Shown here: one piece after another, positions 45,701-54,178 of the stretch
Layout of the letters: every line of letters starts with the position of its first letter
Position numbering within the stretch: the stretch's first letter is position 1
Source: an uncultured Oleiphilaceae bacterium
GTDB taxonomy: Bacteria; Pseudomonadota; Gammaproteobacteria; Pseudomonadales; Oleiphilaceae
Assembly: GCA_913060665.1 (NCBI GenBank)
Contig: CAJXUY010000004.1
Location: 186,001 to 250,000, forward strand
Direction of reading: 5' to 3'
DNA: 64,000 nt
Made by a program: the position numbers and the translations under genes
Notes under the pieces: generated by a model
What the model saw: only the letters and a program-made list of their open reading frames with translations
What the model was told of the DNA's origin: nothing
Database searches by the model: none

Positions 45701-46665
45701 AGGACATTTTGGCGAATTAAGATTTGATTCAATCCCTGATACAGGTCTTCCAGATTTTTAACAACTGAGGATTCAAACGTTCTAAAAACGGTTTTATCTG
45801 CAACCGACGGGAAATTAAACTTCGTCACTACATCTCGAAAAGCATAGACCATTAAAGCCGGCCCCAGTGGGTTCTGGTAACCTAGATGATTCACAATACC
45901 GACGTTATCAAGGCGCATTTTAAGCTGCAGTAATAAACCACGGTATTGAGTCTCTGCTTTTGTCACCATGACCTTAAACATCAACCAGTCTTCAAATTCA
46001 TTCTTCTCGATCAACGACAATTGATTGAGGTTTTCCTCAGAATCTTTGTGTTCACTGGCTCGCCCAGGCTTAAGCGGCGCAGCCACTGCCGATAATGTCA
46101 GTAGCCTGATTTTAGACTGGCTCTCTTTAAGCGTACCTGCAACATCCATCAACTCGTTGCAAAGTTTATCGCTAGACGCATTGTTGGCCGCTTGAACCAA
46201 CGCAGCATCAACATCACCCGCATAGCGGTCTAGCAAAGGCTCTAAATGTTCCGCTATCGCTTTATTGCACTGCCTAATAACAAAAGAGGCTTGATCCGAC
46301 TTTCCATGTATCTCAGGTTTTTTAACCCCTTGCCCGGCACACAGGCCAAGCATGGCATCCATAGCTTGCATATCGATTTCAATAAAACAGACGCCCATCG
46401 CCCCTTGAATAAGCCGTACAGGGTGTACGAGAAGCGTATGCTCTTTTGCACAGGAGGGGTCAACGAACAGTACCTTAACTTTTAAATCTGGGGATTGCTG
46501 AACGGCCTCACGAATAGAGAGAGAGACATCGTCATCATATTTAATGAATAATCCTTCCGCACAAAAGTCTGCGATTTCACAGGGCCAATAACGCCCCCTT
46601 GTTAATGTTAGTTTCGCAGCTAGAGTAATCGGGCGACGGAGGCTGGTACGCCGTTCCATGGTCAT
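42721..46665 (-). CDS. PilZ-DUF1631-GGDEF-EAL protein, catalytically degenerate
   Basis: 1314 residues. N-terminal PilZ-like domain (1-120) with RRTSLRR and DFCAEG, close to the c-di-GMP-binding RxxxR/DxSxxG. A DUF1631-like helical region (about 150-870) has a low-complexity Lys/Ser/Glu linker (about 335-500). A GGDEF domain follows with GGNEF at 975-979 (third residue Asn). The EAL domain has EILLS at 1103-1107, loss of the DDFG metal pair (LGNFGAG) and VATQVED in place of VAEGVE. Neither enzyme is likely active, so it is more likely a c-di-GMP or GTP-sensing scaffold, as for FimX or LapD. No TM segments. Single gene. Confidence 0.85.
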   Translation of the reverse strand: MTMERRTSLRRPITLAAKLTLTRGRYWPCEIADFCAEGLFIKYDDDVSLSIREAVQQSPDLKVKVLFVDPSCAKEHTLLVHPVRLIQGAMGVCFIEIDMQAMDAMLGLCAGQGVKKPEIHGKSDQASFVIRQCNKAIAEHLEPLLDRYAGDVDAALVQAANNASSDKLCNELMDVAGTLKESQSKIRLLTLSAVAAPLKPGRASEHKDSEENLNQLSLIEKNEFEDWLMFKVMVTKAETQYRGLLLQLKMRLDNVGIVNHLGYQNPLGPALMVYAFRDVVTKFNFPSVADKTVFRTFESSVVKNLEDLYQGLNQILIRQNVLPDLDLSKYLSDRKQNEEPSERISAEDKAKQTTDDGASVHAGLAEKVSAKLDAGVDVTPSATASNKPPVKNDELKSKSVSLKPSPETQNVQSFEPPFQPKSRLSSDDLSQFRAHQRAAQSAYSTINNLFSMLDKSRLAAEGGPAEDEGKNANAPKWSHDEVQSGLKEMQSTSSSEAGAEVEEVPPLIRRLKEKLESRTGSKKALSKEQEGAVDVVDRFFVSMKTSQKLTEVTKSQLTKLEVPVLKVFMRNREFFEDIDSPVRAVLNRVAQLGIKGGRPNPANQKKIEGIIHRISNEFEQDTAVFDEVLGELDELVGRQNLLYRRNVERVAAAAEGSQKVVQAKKTVARQIERRISGRKVPKAVVSLINGGWQDLLSLTYIRQGDQSQAWQDYLGVLDSLLAYGEDPTLNINLTDLLKIIQEGLSSISSNHMPSGHIRDELKRFLVGSKEAKAEMIAMPAQQAMNEQADVSLLTESRHRGMQRWVLRAQKLELGDWLKYIKDPENPQYMRLVWIGKGFSKFVFVNHQGMKVVELDLMTVAGYLQKEIATLEKDYEVPIVDESLDNMVKQVYNQLSFATTHDELTGLVNRKEFERNVESLLGQGDEVECSLLYLDLRQFRIINDAAGYEAGDQILKDVSKLLLEYAPKEAVVARLGGNEFGVLVRHSSIDGLAKQYVRQINEYQFKWNDKNYKLAVSIGVASASDVASNTDKLLKVAEEACRKAKLRGPNKVDHYTVDESNLSQQAQIKAKVAGFSNLNDERTLLRCQKIIPLQSETSVKTHYEILLSVYDDRGHLIPAYDFVRTAEKYNRMQAVDRWVVGHMLDWMSQHKVALDAMGGISINLSGHSLNDEELLEFIYHRLSEHDAPIEKLWFEITEAAAISNIHSVAEFMNELKEIGCHFCLGNFGAGVSSYHFLKELPVDMIKIDGTFIKNLTTDDGDRAMVRSMTEMVHFMGKELVATQVEDMQCLDLLTSLGVDYAQGYVIEKPRLISNF

Positions 46666-46892
46666 TTAGTTTGAGTCTCTTATACTAGGTTAAACGTCAA
46701 CAGCTAGCTCAATATCAATCACTAGTTCAACATCGAAGTTTTGGACGTACAATTTACCTAAAGTATAGACGGCTTTAAACAATTGATAGTAAAGATCTGT
46801 AACCAAAGGTTAATATGTCTGAGGCGAGAATAACCCTCTCGCAACGGCTGGCATAAACCATCAAGTCACGATAGCAGATAGAAACGAGCACC

Positions 46893-47993
46893 ATGGGAAA
46901 ACGAACGGCAATATTTTCGGGCACTAGGTTATTAACAAGTACCGGACTCTTATTGGCACTGGCAATAGTCGCTATACCGCTTGTTCAGGGATGCAGTACA
47001 CTATCATACTACCAGCAAGCTATGGTTGGGCAATACAATGTGCTCAGTAATCGTATTGACATTGAGACACTCATCGCTGATGAGAACACTCCTGCCGCCC
47101 TCAAACAAAAGCTAGAGACAGTCTTCCATATCAGAGCCTTTTCTGCCATCGAGATGCAGATGAATATCGGAAACAGCTACTCCCAATACAGTGATATAAA
47201 AAGGGACTATGTGGTCTGGAATATCACTGCGACCCCTGAACTATCACTAACCCGTTATCAGTGGTGCTACCCGATTATAGGATGCCAAAACTATCGTGGT
47301 TATTTTAAACAAAAGGCGGCAGAATCAGAGACTGACCAACTAAAACAGCAGGGGTTTGATATCTGGATGGGTGGTGTAACAGCCTACTCAACTCTAGGCT
47401 GGTTTGACGACCCGATTCTTAACACCTTTGTTTACAGGGAAGATAGCGACCTGGCAGCGTTGCTGATACATGAACTCAGCCATCAAATACTCTATATAAA
47501 AGATGATACTGCCTTTAATGAAAGTTTTGCCACAGCCGTTGAAATTGAAGGACTTCGTCGCTGGCTTATTTCTATTAACCAAGAACCCCTAATGCGCCGC
47601 CATCAATTAAAAATTAAAGAGAAGGATCTTTTTATCTCCACTGTATCCGCCTCAATGAACCGATTAAAGACTGTCTATGAGTCGGACCTGAGTGACGACG
47701 CTAAACGAGTTCAAAAACATCAAATTATTGAAGCAATGAAAGAAGAATATACGCAAGGTATTCGCGATAGCCATTTATCGGGATACTTCACCCGCTGGTT
47801 CGACAAGGTTAACAACGCAAAACTAATCACCGTCTCAAACTATTACCGCTACGTGCCCGCATTTACCGCGATGATTGCCGAGTCTGAAGGCGATATGAGC
47901 CAGTTTTATGAAACAGCGAAAAAGCTAAGCGAGCAAGATAAGAATATCAGAAATAATATTCTGCAAAGCTACATGCTCAAAGCAGCTCAATAA
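46893..47993 (+). CDS. Putative lipoprotein zinc aminopeptidase (COG4324-like)
   Basis: 366 aa. Signal peptide ends in a lipobox VQGC (Cys34), so the protein is membrane-anchored. YYQQAMVGQYNVLSNR is the family start. The zinc motif HELSH (193-197) and a downstream FNESFATAVEIEG (Glu210, Glu217) form a gluzincin-like site. Substrate unknown; annotated as predicted aminopeptidase in relatives. Convergent with argA. Confidence 0.82.
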   Translation: MGKRTAIFSGTRLLTSTGLLLALAIVAIPLVQGCSTLSYYQQAMVGQYNVLSNRIDIETLIADENTPAALKQKLETVFHIRAFSAIEMQMNIGNSYSQYSDIKRDYVVWNITATPELSLTRYQWCYPIIGCQNYRGYFKQKAAESETDQLKQQGFDIWMGGVTAYSTLGWFDDPILNTFVYREDSDLAALLIHELSHQILYIKDDTAFNESFATAVEIEGLRRWLISINQEPLMRRHQLKIKEKDLFISTVSASMNRLKTVYESDLSDDAKRVQKHQIIEAMKEEYTQGIRDSHLSGYFTRWFDKVNNAKLITVSNYYRYVPAFTAMIAESEGDMSQFYETAKKLSEQDKNIRNNILQSYMLKAAQ

Positions 47994-47999
47994 AACAAA

Positions 48000-49310
48000 T
48001 TACAAGTGTTTGACAAATACCTTGGAGTTTCTCTGCAAATTGTAGTTTGATTGCTTATGTCCAGGTAAGTCATCCTTTGATGACTTTTCAAAACCCCGCT
48101 CTACAAACCAGTGCTCAGTCTGAGTTGTTAACACAAACAGTCTACTAAACCCTAAAGTTCGAGCACGCTTTTCAACAGCTTCTAATATCGTGTCACCTCG
48201 ACCATACCTTCGATAATCAGAACGAACAGCGAAACACGACAACTCACCCGCTTCATCTTCCGGAAAAGGATACAGTGCAGCACAACCAATAACCGCACCA
48301 TCCCTCTCATCAACAGTAAAGTAGCCGATTTCGGTCTCGATCAACTCTCTGGAACGGCGCACTAATACCCCTTGCTCTTCAAGCGGTTCGATTAACTCCA
48401 TAATTCCATTAAGGTCGCCTACTTGTGCAGGCCTGACTTGCTCATAGTCATCGGAGTTAACCATGGTGCCACCGCCATCACGAGTGAACAACTCTTCCAA
48501 GATGGCACCATTACTCTTATAGCTAATAATATGGGCTCGTTTGACGCCGTGAGCACAGGCTTCACAGGCCGCTTTCAGTTGAGCTTCAGCGAATGCGTCC
48601 AACTGACTGGAAGAGCTTAACAATGCTCGCCCATCCGCAATGGTTAACTCTCTAATCAAATGTCCTTCACTATCTTTGATACCCGCTTTATCCGTTAACA
48701 AAATAAGCTTTTCTGCTTTTAACGCTGCCGCAGCGGTACTGGCAACATCCTCATAACTAAGATTAAATGCATCCCCTGTCACTGAGTACCCCAACGAAGG
48801 AAGCAATACCACAACCCCTGAATCTAGCAACGCCTCTATTGCGCCCTTATCAATACGCCTTACCTTTCCGGTGTGACATAGATCTGTTCCCTCTAAAACA
48901 CCCACCGGCCTAGCCATAACAAAATTACCACTACAGGCGCGAATTTTAGCGCCATGCATAGGTGAATTAACAATACCCGTCGAGAGTTTGGCTTCTAGCG
49001 TGGCTCTTAAGCGACCAGACACCTCTAAAATATGCTCAACCATCGCTTCATGGGTAACACGTAAGCCTAAATGAAAATCTGATTCTATACCCGCTTCGGC
49101 AAGGCGCGAGTCAATCTGTGGCCGTGCGCCAAACGCGACAACAAGCCTTACACCAAGACTATTCAGTAACGCAATATCATGTACGATATTGATCAAGTTT
49201 TCATCATCTAAGGCCTCACCGCATAACGTCAACACGACCGTTTTTTTGCGATGAGCATTAATGTAGGGCGAGGACTGACGAAACCAATTAACCCACTCTT
49301 TATCACTCAC
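48000..49310 (-). CDS. argA: ArgA, N-acetylglutamate synthase
   Basis: First step of arginine synthesis. 436 aa: amino-acid-kinase-like domain (1-290; VVLTLCGEALDDENLINIVHDIALLNSLGVRLVVAFGARPQID) plus GNAT acetyltransferase domain (about 295-436; RSDYRRYGRGDTILEAVEKRARTLGFSRLFVLTT, with FVERGFEKSS). GTG start overlaps the argE stop by 8 bp (GTGAGTGA), implying translational coupling. Confidence 0.96.
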   Translation of the reverse strand: MSDKEWVNWFRQSSPYINAHRKKTVVLTLCGEALDDENLINIVHDIALLNSLGVRLVVAFGARPQIDSRLAEAGIESDFHLGLRVTHEAMVEHILEVSGRLRATLEAKLSTGIVNSPMHGAKIRACSGNFVMARPVGVLEGTDLCHTGKVRRIDKGAIEALLDSGVVVLLPSLGYSVTGDAFNLSYEDVASTAAAALKAEKLILLTDKAGIKDSEGHLIRELTIADGRALLSSSSQLDAFAEAQLKAACEACAHGVKRAHIISYKSNGAILEELFTRDGGGTMVNSDDYEQVRPAQVGDLNGIMELIEPLEEQGVLVRRSRELIETEIGYFTVDERDGAVIGCAALYPFPEDEAGELSCFAVRSDYRRYGRGDTILEAVEKRARTLGFSRLFVLTTQTEHWFVERGFEKSSKDDLPGHKQSNYNLQRNSKVFVKHL

Positions 49311-50508
49311 CCGAACGCTCCCCTATATCACCGCTAGCAACGGCTACATCATCTATACAATATTGCTGAATAAGGCCCTTTAATATATTTATACCGGGCT
49401 TCACCTGATCAACCGCCAAAAACTCATCTGGTTGATGAGCTTGATCTATAGAACCAGGCCCCATCACAATAGTTTCCATGCCCAACCTTTGTAAATATGG
49501 GGCCTCTGTCGCAAACGCCACCGCTTCAGATGCATGACCGCTCAGCCGCTCGCAAACCTCTACAAAAGGAGATTCAGCAGGTGTTTCAAACGCAGGCACA
49601 CCACCAAATAAGTGCTCTATCTCCAATGAGACCTCATGCCTCTGTGCTATAGGCGACACCCTTTTATTAATCATCGCCCTTAAGGTGTCAATGTCCATGC
49701 CCGGCAGCGGCCTTAAATCAAACTGAAGCTCGCAGGCTCCGCATATACGGTTGGGGTTATCTCCCCCATGAATATGGCCAAAGTTCATCGTAGGCATCGC
49801 AATCTCAAACGCAGGGTTTCGATATTGAGCCTGTAACTCTTTTTTAAACAATGACAAATCAGCAAGTACATCAATCATGCAGTCTAAGGCACTACGCCCT
49901 AGCAAAGGGTTTGAAGAGTGCCCTGAACGACCTTGTAGTCGAATACACTCCATCATCATCCCTTTATGCATACGAATGGGTTTTAACCCTGTTGGTTCAC
50001 CAATTACGGCACACCGAGCTTTTGGGCGCCCTGCTTCAGCCAATGCTCTGGCACCAGACATTGAACTCTCTTCATCTGCGGTTGCGATGACAATGAGCGG
50101 CTGCTTAAAATCAGCACCTGAAAAATCTTGCACAGCATTTAAGATGACCGGGAAGAAGCCTTTCATATCGCAGCTACCCAACCCATAAAACCGGTTGTCA
50201 CGATAACTGAGCGAGAAAGGGTCAGTACTCCATTTGGACTGATCAAATGGCACGGTATCAGTATGCCCTGCTAACACTAACCCCCCTGGGCCTTTCCCCA
50301 AAGTTGCAATCAGATTCTGTTTACCTGGATGACCCGGAACATCCATTCGTTCAACGGCAAAACCCAGCACCCCGAACCACTCTGCCAATAGTTCGATAAC
50401 CTGGCTATTGCTTTGATCCCAGGTTGCAGAAGGACTACTCACTGATGGAATCGCAATAAGCTGCATCAACATTTTTTCGAAAGGTGGTAATACAGCATCA
50501 TTCATCAT
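49303..50508 (-). CDS. argE: ArgE, acetylornithine deacetylase
   Basis: M20-family zinc amidohydrolase that frees ornithine from N-acetylornithine. 401 aa. Metal sites: VLAGHTDTVPFD, YGLGSCDMKGFFP, ATADEESSMSGARALAE (Glu-Glu), VIGEPTG and the late MGPGSIDQAHQPDEFL His. Upstream of and coupled to argA; a hypothetical envelope gene lies 10 bp upstream on the same strand. Confidence 0.95.
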   Translation of the reverse strand: MMNDAVLPPFEKMLMQLIAIPSVSSPSATWDQSNSQVIELLAEWFGVLGFAVERMDVPGHPGKQNLIATLGKGPGGLVLAGHTDTVPFDQSKWSTDPFSLSYRDNRFYGLGSCDMKGFFPVILNAVQDFSGADFKQPLIVIATADEESSMSGARALAEAGRPKARCAVIGEPTGLKPIRMHKGMMMECIRLQGRSGHSSNPLLGRSALDCMIDVLADLSLFKKELQAQYRNPAFEIAMPTMNFGHIHGGDNPNRICGACELQFDLRPLPGMDIDTLRAMINKRVSPIAQRHEVSLEIEHLFGGVPAFETPAESPFVEVCERLSGHASEAVAFATEAPYLQRLGMETIVMGPGSIDQAHQPDEFLAVDQVKPGINILKGLIQQYCIDDVAVASGDIGERSGE

Positions 50509-50518
50509 TGTACAGAGC

Positions 50519-51829
50519 CTATCGCCATACTTTAAAGGACGTTATATTTCGTTTACGCAAAGGGTAACCAACCTTCCCGCCTGTAACTATTTGTTCAACC
50601 TCTATAATGTGCTCGTCAACTAAAATTATAACCCCTTCAACTGTCTTTCCTGTGTCCAGCTCAATCATGGTTCGACGCTTTAAGAATGTATCTGCAACCT
50701 CTAGCTCTGTATCCTTGTAGCTTTTTTCTACCACCAACGGTTCAGCCTGCACTGCTAAGGAATCACGTTCATTTGATTGTGCAGGCTCTCCATACTGGGC
50801 TCCTCCCGCAAACTGTTTAGTATCAACTTCCAACGTTAAGTCATTCAAACGCGTGCCGTTTAGAGTAATACGTAAGTTCAACATGCTAACTATATCGTTA
50901 GCGGAAAATAGTGAAAGTGACGCGTAATCAATATCACGGTCTGGACTCACTTCAACACTCAGCAGGCCTCCATCAAGAATATAACGACGATAGGCATCCA
51001 CCAAAGCGCCATTCAACGTAATACCATGGTCTTTTAAGTCCGCATCCCATTCCTGCGTAGCTTGCTCAACATAGCGCTTTCTTTCTGTTTCCGTCTTCTT
51101 GCCGCAATAAAAAGACAACCTACGATAGTACCCTCCATCATTAAAGCTCCAGACGGCGCGATTAATTTCAGGTAATGTCTGAGACCCCATCAAATCATAA
51201 ATATCAGGTTCCGACACACCAACATTAACGTTAAGCTCACTGCGCCCCATACTTTCAGAGTCAACCACCGCATCAAACGTCAATGTTTTAGATAATGGTT
51301 CAAAACGGTAGCCAATTTCGCTACTCACCGTAAATCGGTCATAGCCCATTGCCCTCAATTCCGCACCTTCTACTGCCACCGTATCGCCACAACTATAAAC
51401 ACCAAATGGGTTAAATATATCTCCGGGTTGAGAAGCCTCCGAGTCACCTTCCAGCGAACCCAAAAACTCATCGAACTGACCATCAAGAGGGAAAGACATA
51501 TTCGTTGTTTTAATCAGAAGTTCGTCGGGTGGTATTCGCTGCGCAAGCTTGTCTCGTAATTTAAATAACTCAGCTGCATTTTTTACTTTGAGGCTAAGTT
51601 CGTCTATAGAAATGGTCCCTTTTAGCAAAAACGGGGTGATTTTAATATCTCGAACCCCCACCTCGCCATCAAATGTAGAATAAATCCAGCCATATTTGAC
51701 CGTTGCAAAAGGGGCCACTTGCGTTTTGATTTCTGACAACTGTTGATAAACCTGAAACCAGAGATACCCTTTAAAAGAGACTATCGATGCAACAGATACG
51801 AAAACGATCCCCCAGAATATTTTCTTCAT
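50519..51829 (-). CDS. Conserved membrane-anchored protein of unknown function (arg-linked)
   Basis: I do not recognise a named family. ATG 51829 gives 436 aa beginning MKKIFWGIVFVSVASIVSFKGYLWF, one N-terminal anchor, so most of it is probably periplasmic. The frame runs back to 51880. Alternating strand pattern (IKITPFLLKGTISIDELSLKV, TLTFDAVVDSESMGRSELNVNVGV) resembles AsmA/YdgA-type lipid-facing proteins. The C-terminal 90 residues (RRTMIELDTGKTVEGVIILVDEHIIEVEQIVTGGKVGYPLRKRNITSFKVW) look like an Sm-like/SH3 beta barrel. It is 10 bp upstream of argE; a hypothetical gene beside argE/argA is also found in Pseudomonas. Confidence 0.7.
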   Translation of the reverse strand: MKKIFWGIVFVSVASIVSFKGYLWFQVYQQLSEIKTQVAPFATVKYGWIYSTFDGEVGVRDIKITPFLLKGTISIDELSLKVKNAAELFKLRDKLAQRIPPDELLIKTTNMSFPLDGQFDEFLGSLEGDSEASQPGDIFNPFGVYSCGDTVAVEGAELRAMGYDRFTVSSEIGYRFEPLSKTLTFDAVVDSESMGRSELNVNVGVSEPDIYDLMGSQTLPEINRAVWSFNDGGYYRRLSFYCGKKTETERKRYVEQATQEWDADLKDHGITLNGALVDAYRRYILDGGLLSVEVSPDRDIDYASLSLFSANDIVSMLNLRITLNGTRLNDLTLEVDTKQFAGGAQYGEPAQSNERDSLAVQAEPLVVEKSYKDTELEVADTFLKRRTMIELDTGKTVEGVIILVDEHIIEVEQIVTGGKVGYPLRKRNITSFKVWR

Positions 51830-52114
51830 TTTCAAAAACCACCCCAAATACAACATAATGAGAGCACTTAATAAGTACATTCCTTAAACTATATCAGAGA
51901 TATAGCACATAGGATAACTGGATGGATCGTTCTCCAAGACTTTGTTAGTTATCTTATCATTCCATGCATCTTCACTAGGCAATATGTTGATATTTTCCTA
52001 TAATAACAACTAACAGTATTTTTCATAAATAACTGTTCTTATATTTCCTATTTCTTAAACTCTCTTAACCTTAATTTTGAGGAAAAGAGAAGGATAATCA
52101 CGGCGCGAAGGGAT

Positions 52115-53179
52115 ATGGCACATCACCACGATGATTTAAATCAGGCGGTACGATACTTAAAGCTCACACTGCCTGAAATGAGTAAACGGGAAGTACCCAC
52201 AACGCCCGAAAACTATGCAGTGTGGTACGAATATGCATCTGGAACCAATCTAGAGCTAAAGAAAAAAATAGACAGCCTCATCAAAAAGAACACTCCTTTT
52301 TCAGAGAAGCTAAATAGCGATTTATATACTCAATATATCGAAAACGGCCAGCAAGTAGCCTTTGATGAGATTCGGGATAGCGTTAGACAAATCATTAATG
52401 AACTGCTGCTACAAGTTTCCGATGAAGGTGATGATCTAGGAGGTTATGCAAAATCGTTGGAGTTGTTTTCAGAAAAAGTAAGCGATACCGTTGACTCCAA
52501 CACCATGAATCTTCTAATTACCGAACTACTGGCAGAAACCCGAAAAAGAGAAGAAGCTACACACAACCTTCAAGCCACACTCGACACCATGGCTCAAGAA
52601 ATGACTCAACTGAGAGAAGAAGTTGAGCGCCTAAACGATGAAGCAAGCACCGACGCCCTTACACGAGTTAAAAACCGCAGGGCATTTAACATTGCGCTAG
52701 AGAAAGCCATATCAGCCAGTAAAATCGACTCTAGTCAATTAACGCTCCTCATTCTGGATATTGACCATTTCAAACTATTTAATGATCAGTTTGGTCATAT
52801 TACAGGCGATAAAGTGCTTCGCTTTGTCGCTACAATGCTACAAAAAAATGTGAAGGGTAACGACACCGTAGCACGATTTGGTGGTGAAGAGTTTGCAGTC
52901 ATCCTACCTGAAACATCTTACGAAAATGCGTTATCGGTCGCCGAAAATGTGCGTACCCGCATTGCCGCCCAGATGCTCACAGACAGTGCTGCTAATGTTA
53001 AGTTAGGGTCTGTTAATGCGTCTATTGGCGTGGCAGATTATCGTTATGGCGAGAGCCCTGAAGAATTTATTCATCGTGCAGATCAATGCCTATATAAGGC
53101 GAAGAATAGCGGTCGTAACAGAGTGATCGGGGAGCGGGATATTACTGAACAACCCGCATCAAAAGAACAAAGAATATAA
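52115..53179 (+). CDS. Cytoplasmic GGDEF diguanylate cyclase
   Basis: 354 aa, no TM. Helical N-terminal region (1-170: LNQAVRYLKLTLPEMSKREVPTTPENYAVWYEYASGTN) with a coiled coil (about 140-180) leading into GGDEF: DALTRVKNRRAFN, LDIDHFKLFNDQFGHITGD, active site GGEEF. The I-site position reads KGND rather than RxxD, so product inhibition may be weak. C-terminal QCLYKAKNSGRNRV. Stands alone between the argE and argB loci. A second cyclase is at 36895-38691. Confidence 0.9.
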   Translation: MAHHHDDLNQAVRYLKLTLPEMSKREVPTTPENYAVWYEYASGTNLELKKKIDSLIKKNTPFSEKLNSDLYTQYIENGQQVAFDEIRDSVRQIINELLLQVSDEGDDLGGYAKSLELFSEKVSDTVDSNTMNLLITELLAETRKREEATHNLQATLDTMAQEMTQLREEVERLNDEASTDALTRVKNRRAFNIALEKAISASKIDSSQLTLLILDIDHFKLFNDQFGHITGDKVLRFVATMLQKNVKGNDTVARFGGEEFAVILPETSYENALSVAENVRTRIAAQMLTDSAANVKLGSVNASIGVADYRYGESPEEFIHRADQCLYKAKNSGRNRVIGERDITEQPASKEQRI

Positions 53180-53258
53180 GCCTTTATTTCACAAAGAATT
53201 ATACCCTATTAAGGGGCTGCAAGTCATAAACACGCCCCCTTTCTTTCAGTTCTAGCCT

Positions 53259-54173
<915 letters not shown>

Positions 54174-54178
54174 TCAAA

